Numbered from the stretch's first letter, positions 1 through 6,398 are shown. The stretch: 6,908 nt of DNA from CAYMDD01 sp964409675 (GCA_964409675.1 CAYPEF010000113.1:1-6908); one strand, 5' to 3'. The notes: a model not told the origin generated them from the sequence alone. Program-made: numbers and translations.

Positions 1-1571
1 TAGACGCCGGAGGTAATGAGGAAATCGACGATCACCGGGTCCAGGTGGTTGGTTTTCTTCATCTGGCCGATGATATGCATGGTTTCGGAGAGTTTCTTGG
101 CGGGCTTGTAGGGGCGGTCGCTGGCGGTGAGGGCCTCGAACACGTCGGCCACCGCCATCATGCGGGCGGGGATGGACATGCTGCCGGCCTTGATCGCTTT
201 CGGGTAGCCCTTGCCGTCCATGCGCTCGTGGTGGCCGCAGGCGAATTCGGGCACGTTCTGCAAATGCTTGGGGAAGGGCAGGGCTTCCAGCATCTCGCAG
301 GTGACGACCATATGGTCGTTCATGATCTGGCGCTCTTCGTCGGTGATGGTGCCGCGGCGGATGCTTAAATTATAGAGTTCGTTGTCGCTGAGCGCAGGAG
401 TGTTTTCCGCGCCGTGCTGCCAGTGGCGGGCGGCGATTGCTTTCAGACGGGCGATTTTTTCGTCGGCCATGAATTCGCCGCCGGTATTGCAGCTTTCGAT
501 GAAAGCGAGGTCGTCATCCAGCTGTGCAAGTGTTTCGGCGTAGTGTTTTTCCAGCGCTGCCTTGTCAGCGTTTGGCTGCGAGAGGGCTTCGAGCAGGGCA
601 ATGCGCGCGTCGCGCTTCAGCACGTCCCAGCGGGTGCGGATGAGCTCGATGCGGTCGAAAATGGTTTCCAGCTTGGTGGCCTTGTCCATCACGTGCACCG
701 GCGTGGTGATCTTGCCGCAATCATGCAGCCAGGAGGCGATGTGGACTTCGTATTTTTCCTCCTCCGAGAGTGAGAACGCGCTGAACGGGCCCTGTTCGTC
801 CTTGCAGGCGGCGTCCACCAGCATTTCCATGATGGCGGGCACGCGCTCGCAATGCTCGCCCGTATAGGGGGATTTGCGGTCGATGGCCTTGGCGATCAGT
901 TCAATAAACGATTCCAGCAGGCGCTGCTGGCTTTCGATCAGCTGTTTATTATCGAGGATCACCGCAGCTTGCGAAGCCAGCGCCTGCACCACCTGCTGAA
1001 TGCTGCTGGTGAAGGGCACCACCGCGCCGGTGGAGGGGTCCTTGGCGTTGACCAGCTGCAGGCAGCCGAGCGCCTGGTTTTTATGGTTGATCAGCGGAAT
1101 GGTGAGCACGGAAGTGGTGCGGTAGCCGTGCTGCGCGTCGAAGGCTCGGGTGCCTTTGAAATCAAAGACGTCCACGGCGTACACATCTTCGATATTGATC
1201 GGGCGTTTTTTCAGCACCGAGAATACCGCTTGCACGGTGAGGTTGGCATCGCCGGTTTCGGGGTCGTATAAATCAAGCGGCGGCATGGGGGCAGGGATGC
1301 CGCTGTCGCCGCCGTAAGCGATGCCGAGGGAATCATTGCGCACGATGGCGAATTCTAGCTGCTGCTTGTCATTGCGGTAATACAGCGTGCCGCCGTCGGC
1401 ATGGGCGATGGATTGGGCTTCGCTCAGGATCAGACCAAGCAGCCGGTCGATGTCTTTTTCCGCAGAAAGGGCGCGGCCAATCATGGTCAGCCGGTTGAGC
1501 AGCTCGATGGCGTCTTTCGGCACTTCATAGACCGGAAGCGCATTGGCAGGGTTTTTCAGCGGTGAATTCAT
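1..1571 (-). CDS. GAF + HD-GYP domain cyclic-di-GMP phosphodiesterase (3' end cut by window edge)
   Basis: 523 codons are visible from the ATG at 1571; the frame stays open to the left edge, so the C-terminus is missing. Residues about 15-190 look like a GAF sensor domain (conserved start AEKDIDRLLGLILSEAQ, then ALGCLQLVNAKD). The rest is an HD-GYP domain: GEHCERV (H240), LHDCGKI (H283-D284, K287), NDHMVV (H420) and HHERMDGKGYP (447-457). HD-GYP enzymes hydrolyse cyclic-di-GMP with a metal centre built from these His/Asp residues, so this is probably a cytoplasmic, ligand-controlled phosphodiesterase. The last visible residues (FLITSGV) match the usual end of the domain, so little is probably lost. 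About 135 residues separate the HD pair from H420, far more than in compact HD-GYP domains. The ribosome site is weak (AGG, 7 nt upstream). An in-frame TGA ten codons upstream excludes a longer ATG start. The activity is inferred from intact motifs; the GAF ligand is unknown. Confidence 0.92.
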   Translation of the reverse strand, partial: MNSPLKNPANALPVYEVPKDAIELLNRLTMIGRALSAEKDIDRLLGLILSEAQSIAHADGGTLYYRNDKQQLEFAIVRNDSLGIAYGGDSGIPAPMPPLDLYDPETGDANLTVQAVFSVLKKRPINIEDVYAVDVFDFKGTRAFDAQHGYRTTSVLTIPLINHKNQALGCLQLVNAKDPSTGAVVPFTSSIQQVVQALASQAAVILDNKQLIESQQRLLESFIELIAKAIDRKSPYTGEHCERVPAIMEMLVDAACKDEQGPFSAFSLSEEEKYEVHIASWLHDCGKITTPVHVMDKATKLETIFDRIELIRTRWDVLKRDARIALLEALSQPNADKAALEKHYAETLAQLDDDLAFIESCNTGGEFMADEKIARLKAIAARHWQHGAENTPALSDNELYNLSIRRGTITDEERQIMNDHMVVTCEMLEALPFPKHLQNVPEFACGHHERMDGKGYPKAIKAGSMSIPARMMAVADVFEALTASDRPYKPAKKLSETMHIIGQMKKTNHLDPVIVDFLITSGV

Positions 1572-1670
1572 GGCAGCGCCTGTTATGGGAATGAATCATC
1601 CCTTAACCTATCGGAAAAGGCTTAATAATTCATGAAGTCAGGCCGCGTATCCCATGAAGGCGCAGGGAAG

Positions 1671-1702
1671 CGGCATCCATGCGCAAAAAAACATGGATGC
1701 CG
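1671..1702. terminator. Perfect 11-bp hairpin downstream of the ene-reductase gene (possible terminator)
   Basis: CGGCATCCATG (1671-1681) pairs perfectly with CATGGATGCCG (1692-1702) around a 10-nt loop that contains seven A on the plus strand. It lies 27 nt past the stop of the ene-reductase gene, where a terminator for the two-gene unit would be expected. No U-tract follows the stem on either strand; on the minus strand the T-run is in the loop. It is therefore not a textbook intrinsic terminator and may instead act as a 3'-end stabilising hairpin. Confidence 0.4.
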
Positions 1703-1729
1703 GCAGGGGCATTAAGCAATTATTCAGGT

Positions 1730-2839
1730 TCAGGCCGCGCTGGCCTGGGCAAAGGGATAATCGGTATAGCCCTTCTCCGTGCCGCCGTAGAAGGTGCTGC
1801 GGTCATAGCGGTTTAAGGGCAGGTGGCGGCGCAGGCGTTCCGGCAAGTCGGGGTTGGCGATAAAGAGCCGCCCGAACGCCACCGCGTCCGCGTGGCCGGA
1901 GGCGACGGCCTGTTCCGCCGTTTCGCCGCTATAGCCGCCGGCGGAGATAAAGGCACCCGTGAAGGATGTGCGGAATATCTCAGCGGTGCGGGGGGCGTTT
2001 TCCAGCACGCTGTCGCTGCCGCCGGCGCTGGTGGCGCGCGGCTCGATCAGGTGGGCGTAAGCGATGCCGCGGCGGCTGAGCTGCTCCAGCACGTAGGTGA
2101 ATAGTCGCACCGGGTCGCTGTCATGCATGTCGTTGAAGGTGCCGTAGGGGGAGAGGCGCACGCCGACGCGGTCCTTGCCCCAGACGGAAATCACGGCGTC
2201 CGTGACTTCCAGCAGCAGGCGGGCGCGGTTTTCGATGCTGCCGCCGTAAGCGTCGGTGCGCCGGTTGGAGCCGTCCTGCAGGAACTGGTCCAGCAAATAG
2301 CCGTTGGCGGAGTGGATTTCCACGCCGTCGAACCCGGCGGCGCGGGCGTTTTCAGCGGCGTTGCGGTAATCCTGCACGAGGCCGGGCAGCTCGGATGTTT
2401 CCAGTGCGCGCGGGGTTTCATATGGCGCCTGCTTCCATTGCGCGGTCAGCACCTTGCCGGTGGGGGCGATGGCGGACGGCGCCACCGGCATGCCGCCGCC
2501 GGGCTGGAAGGAGGAGTGCGAGATGCGCCCGACATGCCATAGCTGCAGCACGATGCGCCCGCCTGCGGCGTGCGCGGCATCCGTTACTTTTCGCCAGCCG
2601 CTGACCTGCTCCGGCGTGTGGATGCCGGGCGTGGCGGGGTAGCCCTGGCCCTGCGGGGAGATTTGCGTCGCCTCGCTGATGATCAGGCCGGCGGAGGCGC
2701 GCTGCGCGTAATACTCGGCATTGAGCTGGTGGGGGATGTTGCCGGGCTGTTGCGCGCGCATCCGCGTCAGCGGGGCCATGATGATGCGGTTGGGCAGGGT
2801 GAGCGCGCCGAGGGCAAGCGGGTCGAATAAGTTGGGCAT
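1730..2839 (-). CDS. nemA: Old Yellow Enzyme family FMN-dependent ene-reductase (NemA-like)
   Basis: 369 residues, the normal length for the N-ethylmaleimide reductase branch of Old Yellow Enzymes. These are soluble FMN TIM-barrel enzymes that use NAD(P)H to reduce activated C=C bonds, maleimides and nitro compounds. Motifs in order: MAPLTRMRA (21-29, with the Thr that tunes FMN), GLIISEATQISPQGQGYP (51-68), QLWHVGRIS (99-107), EIHSANGYLLDQF (174-186, with the HxxN substrate pair H176/N179 and proton-donor Y181), NRRTDAYGGSIENR (192-205), VRLSP (227-231), AFGRLFIANPDLP (321-333, FMN phosphate) and YGGTEKGYTDYP (351-362). All key residues are present. The start is fixed by AGGAG at 2846-2850, 6 nt upstream. 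The gene follows the DUF1993 gene by 20 nt and is probably co-transcribed with it. Physiological substrate unknown; detoxification of electrophiles is the usual guess. Confidence 0.96.
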   Translation of the reverse strand: MPNLFDPLALGALTLPNRIIMAPLTRMRAQQPGNIPHQLNAEYYAQRASAGLIISEATQISPQGQGYPATPGIHTPEQVSGWRKVTDAAHAAGGRIVLQLWHVGRISHSSFQPGGGMPVAPSAIAPTGKVLTAQWKQAPYETPRALETSELPGLVQDYRNAAENARAAGFDGVEIHSANGYLLDQFLQDGSNRRTDAYGGSIENRARLLLEVTDAVISVWGKDRVGVRLSPYGTFNDMHDSDPVRLFTYVLEQLSRRGIAYAHLIEPRATSAGGSDSVLENAPRTAEIFRTSFTGAFISAGGYSGETAEQAVASGHADAVAFGRLFIANPDLPERLRRHLPLNRYDRSTFYGGTEKGYTDYPFAQASAA

Positions 2840-2859
2840 GGGAGACTCCTGATGGGTAA

Positions 2860-3363
2860 TTAATTGCCGAGAAAATCTTTCTTCCCAATGTCCAGCCCGT
2901 TGTGGCGCAGGATGGCATAGGTGGTGGTGACGTGGAAGAAAATGTTGGGGAGGACGAAGGTGAGCAAATAATCCTGCCCGGTGAATTGCAGATCGTTGCC
3001 GCCGATTTTCAGGCGGATGTCGCGGGTTTCGCTGCCGTCAATCTGGGAGGGCTGGAAGGTTTTCAGGTAGGCGACGGTTTTTTCGATGCGGGCCTGCAAT
3101 TCGGCGAAGCTGGATTCGGTGTCGGGGAAGCTTGGCGCTTCCTGCCCGGCCAGCCGGGCGGCGCAACCCTTGGCGACGTCGCTGGCAATCTGAACCTGGC
3201 GGGAAAGCGGGAACATGTCCGGTGCCAGGCGGGCGTTCACCAGCACCGAGGGCTCGATCTTGCGCGCCTGCGCCCAGCTTTCCGCCTTGGCAAGGATGGC
3301 GGAGAGGTTGGTCAGGGCGCGGATGAACACGGGGACGGAAGCCTGGTACATGGAAAGGGGCAT
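2860..3363 (-). CDS. DUF1993 family protein
   Basis: 167 residues from the ATG at 3363. I recognise the DUF1993 pattern: MPLSMYQASVPVFIRALTNL at the N-terminus, NARLAPDMFPLSRQVQIASD at 43-62, LAGQEAPSFPDTE at 71-83 and FFHVTTTYAILRHNGLDIG at 142-160. The protein looks all-helical and soluble, with no signal peptide or membrane segment. The family has no assigned biochemical function; from memory it is grouped with DinB/YfiT-like helical bundles, which I cannot verify here. An in-frame ATG at 3426 would add 21 residues, but they do not resemble the family, whereas the 3363 start has a good ribosome site (AAGGA). It is the first gene of a unit with the ene-reductase, so a stress or detoxification role is possible by association only. 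Confidence 0.9.
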   Translation of the reverse strand: MPLSMYQASVPVFIRALTNLSAILAKAESWAQARKIEPSVLVNARLAPDMFPLSRQVQIASDVAKGCAARLAGQEAPSFPDTESSFAELQARIEKTVAYLKTFQPSQIDGSETRDIRLKIGGNDLQFTGQDYLLTFVLPNIFFHVTTTYAILRHNGLDIGKKDFLGN

Positions 3364-3371
3364 ATGCGGTA

Positions 3372-3376
3372 TCCTT
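3372..3376 (-). promoter_or_regulatory. Ribosome binding site that sets the DUF1993 start
   Basis: On the minus strand AAGGA stands 8 nt before the ATG at 3363. The alternative upstream in-frame ATG at 3426 would add residues unlike the family, so this site decides the shorter start. Confidence 0.7.
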
Positions 3377-3398
3377 TGGGGAAGTGAAGTTGCCAGAT

Positions 3399-3426
3399 GA
3401 GATAGCGCGGAGGCACCGGGTTTCAA
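3399..3426 (-). promoter_or_regulatory. Candidate sigma-70-like promoter for the DUF1993/ene-reductase unit
   Basis: On the minus strand TTGAAA (3421-3426) is followed after 16 nt by TATCTC (3399-3404). The -35 matches TTGACA at 5 of 6 positions, while the -10 matches TATAAT at only 3 of 6. The placement would give a 5' leader of roughly 30 nt before the ATG at 3363. This is a by-eye match with a poor -10, so it is tentative. Confidence 0.28.
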
Positions 3427-3457
3427 GGGAGGGGATGGGCAGGTCGATTATAATTTA

Positions 3458-3563
3458 CTGTCGTCCTCGGACCGCCGTAGGCAGAGCCGGGGACCCATTT
3501 CTCCACTTGTGATAGCGGAGAGATGGGTCCCCGGTCGGCCCTATGGGCCGCCTAGGACGACAG
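3458..3563. repeat. 106-bp near-perfect palindromic element (REP/MITE-like)
   Basis: The outer arms are a perfect 10-bp inverted pair, CTGTCGTCCT (3458-3467) and AGGACGACAG (3554-3563). The inner arms are CCGGGGACCCAT (3487-3498) and ATGGGTCCCCGG (3523-3534), extended by TTCTCC/GGAGAG with one G-T wobble, around a 12-nt loop (3505-3516). Between outer and inner arms each side has a 19-nt segment that does not pair across but folds on itself: the right one contains CGGCCC-TAT-GGGCCG (3536-3550), the left a weaker GCC-GTA-GGC (3474-3482). Overall it could fold as a cross with side stems on either strand. It fills the gap between the RTX gene end and the DUF1993 unit. There is no U-tract and no obvious target-site duplication. 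It looks like a dispersed, non-coding palindromic repeat, but copy number cannot be tested here. Confidence 0.8.
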
Positions 3564-3614
3564 GAATGGGGGAGTGTAAATATGTAGGTGCAAAGGGGGG
3601 GGCTGCCTGTCGGT

Positions 3615-5018
3615 TCAAGCAATCTGGAAATCGGTGCTGATAAGGCCGTGGTCGGGGATGCCGGCGACGGTGATGGTGTTGTCGCCGTCCAGGTGGATGA
3701 TAGCGTTGCCGTGGTCGTAGGTGACGTGGCTCAGGATGTCGGCTTTGGTGGCGTAGATTTTGGAGGAGATGTAGATCACATCGCCGCCGCCGGTTTTGTG
3801 GGCGGCGAAATCTTCGATTACGTCGTGTCCGTCTTGCCCGTAGAAAAAGAATTTATCGTTATTGGCGCCGCCCCAGAGATGGTCGTCGCCGCTGCCGCCG
3901 GTGAGGCGGTCGTTGCCTTCGCCGCCGAAAAGGAGGTCGTTGCCGGAATCGCCGAAGAGATCATCAGCGTTGCCGCCGCCGTCGATATGGTCATTGCCGC
4001 TGCCGCCATGCACGGTATCCGCCCCTTTGCCGGCTGCAATCATGTCATGGCCGCTGCCGCCGTTGATGGTTTCCGAGCGGTCGGTGCCGGTGATGCTGTT
4101 CATGATTGGCAGGGGATCGGCGGCTTGGGTGATGTCCGCGGTGGTGGTATGCGTGCTTAAGAAATGGCTTAGCGCATCCGCGGCCAGCTTGCTCATGATC
4201 TGGTCGTTGGCGGGGGAGATCTGGCTTAGGGAGGTATTGCCAACGAAGGGAACGAAATGATCGGCGATGGCTTTGGCGACGAAGTCATTCTGCGCGGAAG
4301 CGCTGGAGGGGTAGTCGATGGCGAAGACGGTTTTGCCGGCATCGACGGCATGTTTCAGGTATTCCACGTTCCAGTCGGCCCAGGTGGTCTTGCTGCCGTC
4401 GGGGAGGTAGAAGGTGCTTTCGGCGTTGACCGCGTCGATCTTGGAGAGGTAAGCGGTGTTGGTGGCAGAATGCGGGTCGTTGGGGTTTACCACCAGCAGA
4501 TCGAGCGCGTTGTTCTGGATCAGCTTGAAGTTCGCGTTCACCGCGTGCACGGCATCGCTGATTTTACTCACGAAGGCCATCATCGCGTCGCGGGCGGTGC
4601 CGGGGCCGGTATAGGCTTTGGCCACGCTCTTGACGGTATAGCAATCCACTACGTCCAGGCAGAGGCCGGAATAACCTTCCTTCGCCATGGCGACGGCCTT
4701 GTCGATGATGAGCTTCTGCCAGGCGGGGTCCCAGAATTTTACGTTGTAGCACCCGGCCCAGTCGCCGTTCCTGCCGAGCAGGAAGGAGGGCGGGGTTTTA
4801 TTCCAGCTGGATTGCCAGTAATCGCGGTAATTCTCCGCCTCGCCGATGCTTAAATAGCCCATTACCGCCTTGCCGCTGTCCGTTAGCGTATGCAGCTGCG
4901 CAGAGGTCAGGTGTGCGTCATCTTTATCTATCACCGCGATCTTGAAGTTGGTGTTTTTTAAACTGTCAAAGCTGGCTTTCTGAAGCTGGTAGATATAGGC
5001 GAGGGGCTTGCTGGTCAT
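3615..5018 (-). CDS. GH114/TM1410-like polygalactosaminidase domain fused to RTX calcium-binding repeats, probably type I secreted
   Basis: 467 residues. Residues about 5-260 match the TM1410/MJ1477 family linked to endo-alpha-1,4-polygalactosaminidase (GH114), a TIM-barrel fold: YLSIGEAENYRDYW (55-68), WDPAWQKLI (96-104), GLCLDVVDCY (118-127), IQNNALDLL (167-175), VNAESTFY (197-204) and VFAIDYP (231-237). Candidate catalytic or binding acids are E60, D122, D125, E200 and D235; I cannot assign which. A linker (about 261-308) leads to eight in-register RTX nonapeptides (319-390), then a serralysin-like cap (DGHDVIEDF, GGDVIYISS) and a C-terminus typical of type I secretion substrates. There is no N-terminal signal peptide, which fits ABC-type export. 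Predicted role: secreted, calcium-dependent cleavage of galactosamine-containing polysaccharide. No exporter genes lie in the window. The ribosome site is weak (AAAGG at 5026-5030). Fold and export route are well supported; the substrate is inferred from the family. Confidence 0.88.
   Translation of the reverse strand: MTSKPLAYIYQLQKASFDSLKNTNFKIAVIDKDDAHLTSAQLHTLTDSGKAVMGYLSIGEAENYRDYWQSSWNKTPPSFLLGRNGDWAGCYNVKFWDPAWQKLIIDKAVAMAKEGYSGLCLDVVDCYTVKSVAKAYTGPGTARDAMMAFVSKISDAVHAVNANFKLIQNNALDLLVVNPNDPHSATNTAYLSKIDAVNAESTFYLPDGSKTTWADWNVEYLKHAVDAGKTVFAIDYPSSASAQNDFVAKAIADHFVPFVGNTSLSQISPANDQIMSKLAADALSHFLSTHTTTADITQAADPLPIMNSITGTDRSETINGGSGHDMIAAGKGADTVHGGSGNDHIDGGGNADDLFGDSGNDLLFGGEGNDRLTGGSGDDHLWGGANNDKFFFYGQDGHDVIEDFAAHKTGGGDVIYISSKIYATKADILSHVTYDHGNAIIHLDGDNTITVAGIPDHGLISTDFQIA
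3849..4064 (-). repeat. Eight tandem 27-bp RTX nonapeptide repeats inside the GH114-RTX gene
   Basis: Residues 319-390 divide without gaps into eight nonapeptides of the GGxGxDxxx type: NGGSGHDMI, AAGKGADTV, HGGSGNDHI, DGGGNADDL, FGDSGNDLL, FGGEGNDRL, TGGSGDDHL, WGGANNDKF. Such repeats fold into a calcium-loaded parallel beta-roll. The second, fourth and eighth units deviate from the consensus. At DNA level the copies are diverged, so this is a protein repeat and not a recent expansion. Confidence 0.93.
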
Positions 5019-5324
5019 GGTACTGCCTTTGATGATGGTTTACCTGAAGGTTAACAAAGGCGTGTTAAGGCAGGGTTAATAATTAAGTTTATTTAATCTA
5101 ATTGCTGCGCACTCTACAGTGATGGAGTAACATCAATAAATATCAATATATTGTCATGGGTGTTTTTGATCGATGAGCGCCTACGCGACGAAAAGTTGTT
5201 TTAACTGCGCTTGCGAGTCTTATGGCTATTTTTCCAGAACCTTTAACAAGGTAGGCAATATTTAATCTTTTTTGCTCACACTATAAAAGCATGTAAAAAA
5301 ATCAGTTATAAATAGCTCTAGGAG
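5019..5324. other. AT-rich divergent intergenic region
   Basis: 306 bases between the start of the GH114-RTX gene (minus) and the prepilin gene (plus), so it should hold promoters for both. It is clearly AT-richer than the flanking minus-strand genes. Two ATCAATA copies start 10 bp apart (5132 and 5142), followed by the small palindrome CAATATATTG (5144-5153). A TATAAAT stretch at 5307-5313 could be a -10 for the plus-strand gene, but I see no good -35 at the right distance. No RNA gene or convincing small ORF is visible. An open frame of 30 codons (5173-5265) lacks a ribosome site. Confidence 0.5.
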
Positions 5325-5417
5325 ATGGAAAGATATACTTTCTGTATTTGTGCTCGCAGGAAAAATATAGTTAGCGTATGGATTAGTACATTGCGATTAG
5401 ATTGCAGATTAGGCCCT

Positions 5418-6281
5418 ATGTTAAAGCTTCTCCGCTCGCGCTTTGCCTACGAATCCCTGAACCGGCAGAACCGGCGGCGAGGCTTCACGCTGATTGAGTT
5501 ATCCATTGTTTTGGTGATTATAGGTTTAATTATCGGGGGTGTGCTGATGGGGCGGGATTTAATAGCCGCCGCAGTGGTACGCTCAGAAATTAGCCAGATC
5601 GAGCAATATAAGACCGCAGCAACTACCTTTAAGGTGAAATATGACTGCATACCGGGCGATTGCAGCAATGTTCAGGAAATTGGATTAGGAACCAACGGTG
5701 GCCCCGGAGCAAATGGTGATGGAAATGAAAAGATTTTTGCCTGGCCATGGGTAAATGCAGCCCCCGTTGACGCGCGCGCAAGAGAGTATTTTAATTTCTG
5801 GTATCATCTTCAGCAAGCCAACATGATTGAAGGCCAATACAAAGGATATACAAACGAACAGAATATTGGAAGCGGAGATGGCTATTTCCCTGTAATGAAA
5901 GCCGGAAACGGATGGGTTTTTGCAATGAGCACTGAATTTCTGCATCCTGCGTTTCCTGATGATGATATCGACTTTGGCAATATTCTATATCTTGCTGGCT
6001 TAGTTAATCCTTCTCCAGATCCGGCCTATAACGGATTCTCACCTGTAACACCTGTGATGACTGCTTATAATATTGATCAAAAAATTGATGATGGATTGCC
6101 ATTTAGCGGTAGCGTTCGTGTCGGGTCTGGATATTCGGGTCCGATGCTATGCAACCCGGGTAGCTGGTGTGATCCTGCGCTCATGTCTATGTTTGAATCA
6201 GGTTTTTGTTCTACTGGGTTAGAATATAATATAACCAATCAAAACGCTAAATGTATCGTAGCGGCGAATCATGCATTCTAG
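5418..6281 (+). CDS. Type IV prepilin-like protein (N-terminal cleavage/methylation motif)
   Basis: 287 residues from the ATG at 5418. A basic 22-residue leader ends in RRRG, followed by FTLIELSIVLVIIGLIIGG: a prepilin-peptidase site with G-1, F+1 (methylated after cleavage) and E+5, then one hydrophobic helix (about 24-44). The mature part continues GRDLIAAAVVRSEISQIEQY, then KYDCIPGDC (74-82) and IDQKIDDGLPFSGSV (219-233), a pattern I associate with a family of long alphaproteobacterial pseudopilins. Six cysteines (77, 82, 245, 251, 264, 279) could form disulfides outside the cytoplasm. The frame extends up to an ATG at 5325, but that gives a 53-residue leader and its AGGAG directly touches the ATG, so 5418 is preferred despite a weak ribosome site. 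No other pilus or type II secretion gene is nearby. Base composition is visibly AT-richer than the flanking genes. Class is certain; exact role (minor pilin or pseudopilin) is unknown. Confidence 0.88.
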   Translation: MLKLLRSRFAYESLNRQNRRRGFTLIELSIVLVIIGLIIGGVLMGRDLIAAAVVRSEISQIEQYKTAATTFKVKYDCIPGDCSNVQEIGLGTNGGPGANGDGNEKIFAWPWVNAAPVDARAREYFNFWYHLQQANMIEGQYKGYTNEQNIGSGDGYFPVMKAGNGWVFAMSTEFLHPAFPDDDIDFGNILYLAGLVNPSPDPAYNGFSPVTPVMTAYNIDQKIDDGLPFSGSVRVGSGYSGPMLCNPGSWCDPALMSMFESGFCSTGLEYNITNQNAKCIVAANHAF

Positions 6282-6366
6282 ATGTTTCGCATTAGAGCTC
6301 ATATAAATCGCTCTGTGCGCCAGTCCGGGAAAAACACGCAGGCTATGAGAGATTATATGAAAAACG

Positions 6367-6398
6367 AAAACCGCTATCTTGCAAAAGATAGCGGTTTT
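6367..6398. terminator. Bidirectional intrinsic terminator between convergent genes
   Basis: AAAACCGCTATCTT (6367-6380) pairs perfectly over 14 bp with AAGATAGCGGTTTT (6385-6398) around a GCAA tetraloop of the GNRA type. The arms end in an A-run and a T-run, so the RNA from either strand has a stem ending in U residues. It lies 85 nt after the prepilin stop and 18 nt after the hemerythrin-like gene's stop on the other strand, so it can serve both. The U-run is short (4), so efficiency is uncertain. Confidence 0.85.

Noticed and set aside
45..1271. Plus-strand open frames at 45-368, 414-773 and 852-1271
   Set aside because: They lie antisense to the HD-GYP gene, whose frame shows intact GAF and HD-GYP motifs. 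Their translations resemble no family and reflect GC-rich codon use on the other strand.
1587..1602. GGGAATGAATCATCCC imperfect palindrome upstream of the HD-GYP start
   Set aside because: Pairing needs a bulge and the arms are short, so it is not distinguishable from chance without comparative data.
1823..2918. Open frames on both strands inside the ene-reductase gene, such as 2123-2542 (+) and 2418-2918 (-)
   Set aside because: All overlap a full-length Old Yellow Enzyme with every catalytic motif. Their products are Ala/Arg/Gly-rich shadow translations.
2902..3387. Plus-strand open frame opposite the DUF1993 gene
   Set aside because: The minus-strand frame carries the conserved DUF1993 pattern and a ribosome site; this one shows neither a recognisable family nor a convincing start.
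3364..3426. Upstream ATG at 3426 for the DUF1993 protein
   Set aside because: The added 21 residues do not look like the family N-terminus, and the ATG at 3363 has AAGGA at proper spacing.
3849..4064. Possible CRISPR or non-coding tandem array because of the 27-bp period
   Set aside because: There are no distinct spacers; the period is exactly nine codons and encodes RTX nonapeptides in frame.
3588..4160. 190-residue Val/Ala-rich plus-strand frame over the RTX repeats
   Set aside because: Its regular Ala/Val composition is the reverse complement of the GGxGxD repeats. The 27-bp period keeps antisense frames open without selection.
4257..4853. 198-residue plus-strand frame opposite the GH114 domain
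   Set aside because: It is antisense to a well-matched enzymatic domain and has no recognisable motif.
5173..5265. 30-codon open frame with four cysteines in the intergenic region
   Set aside because: No ribosome site precedes it and the product resembles nothing I know; chance is the simpler explanation.
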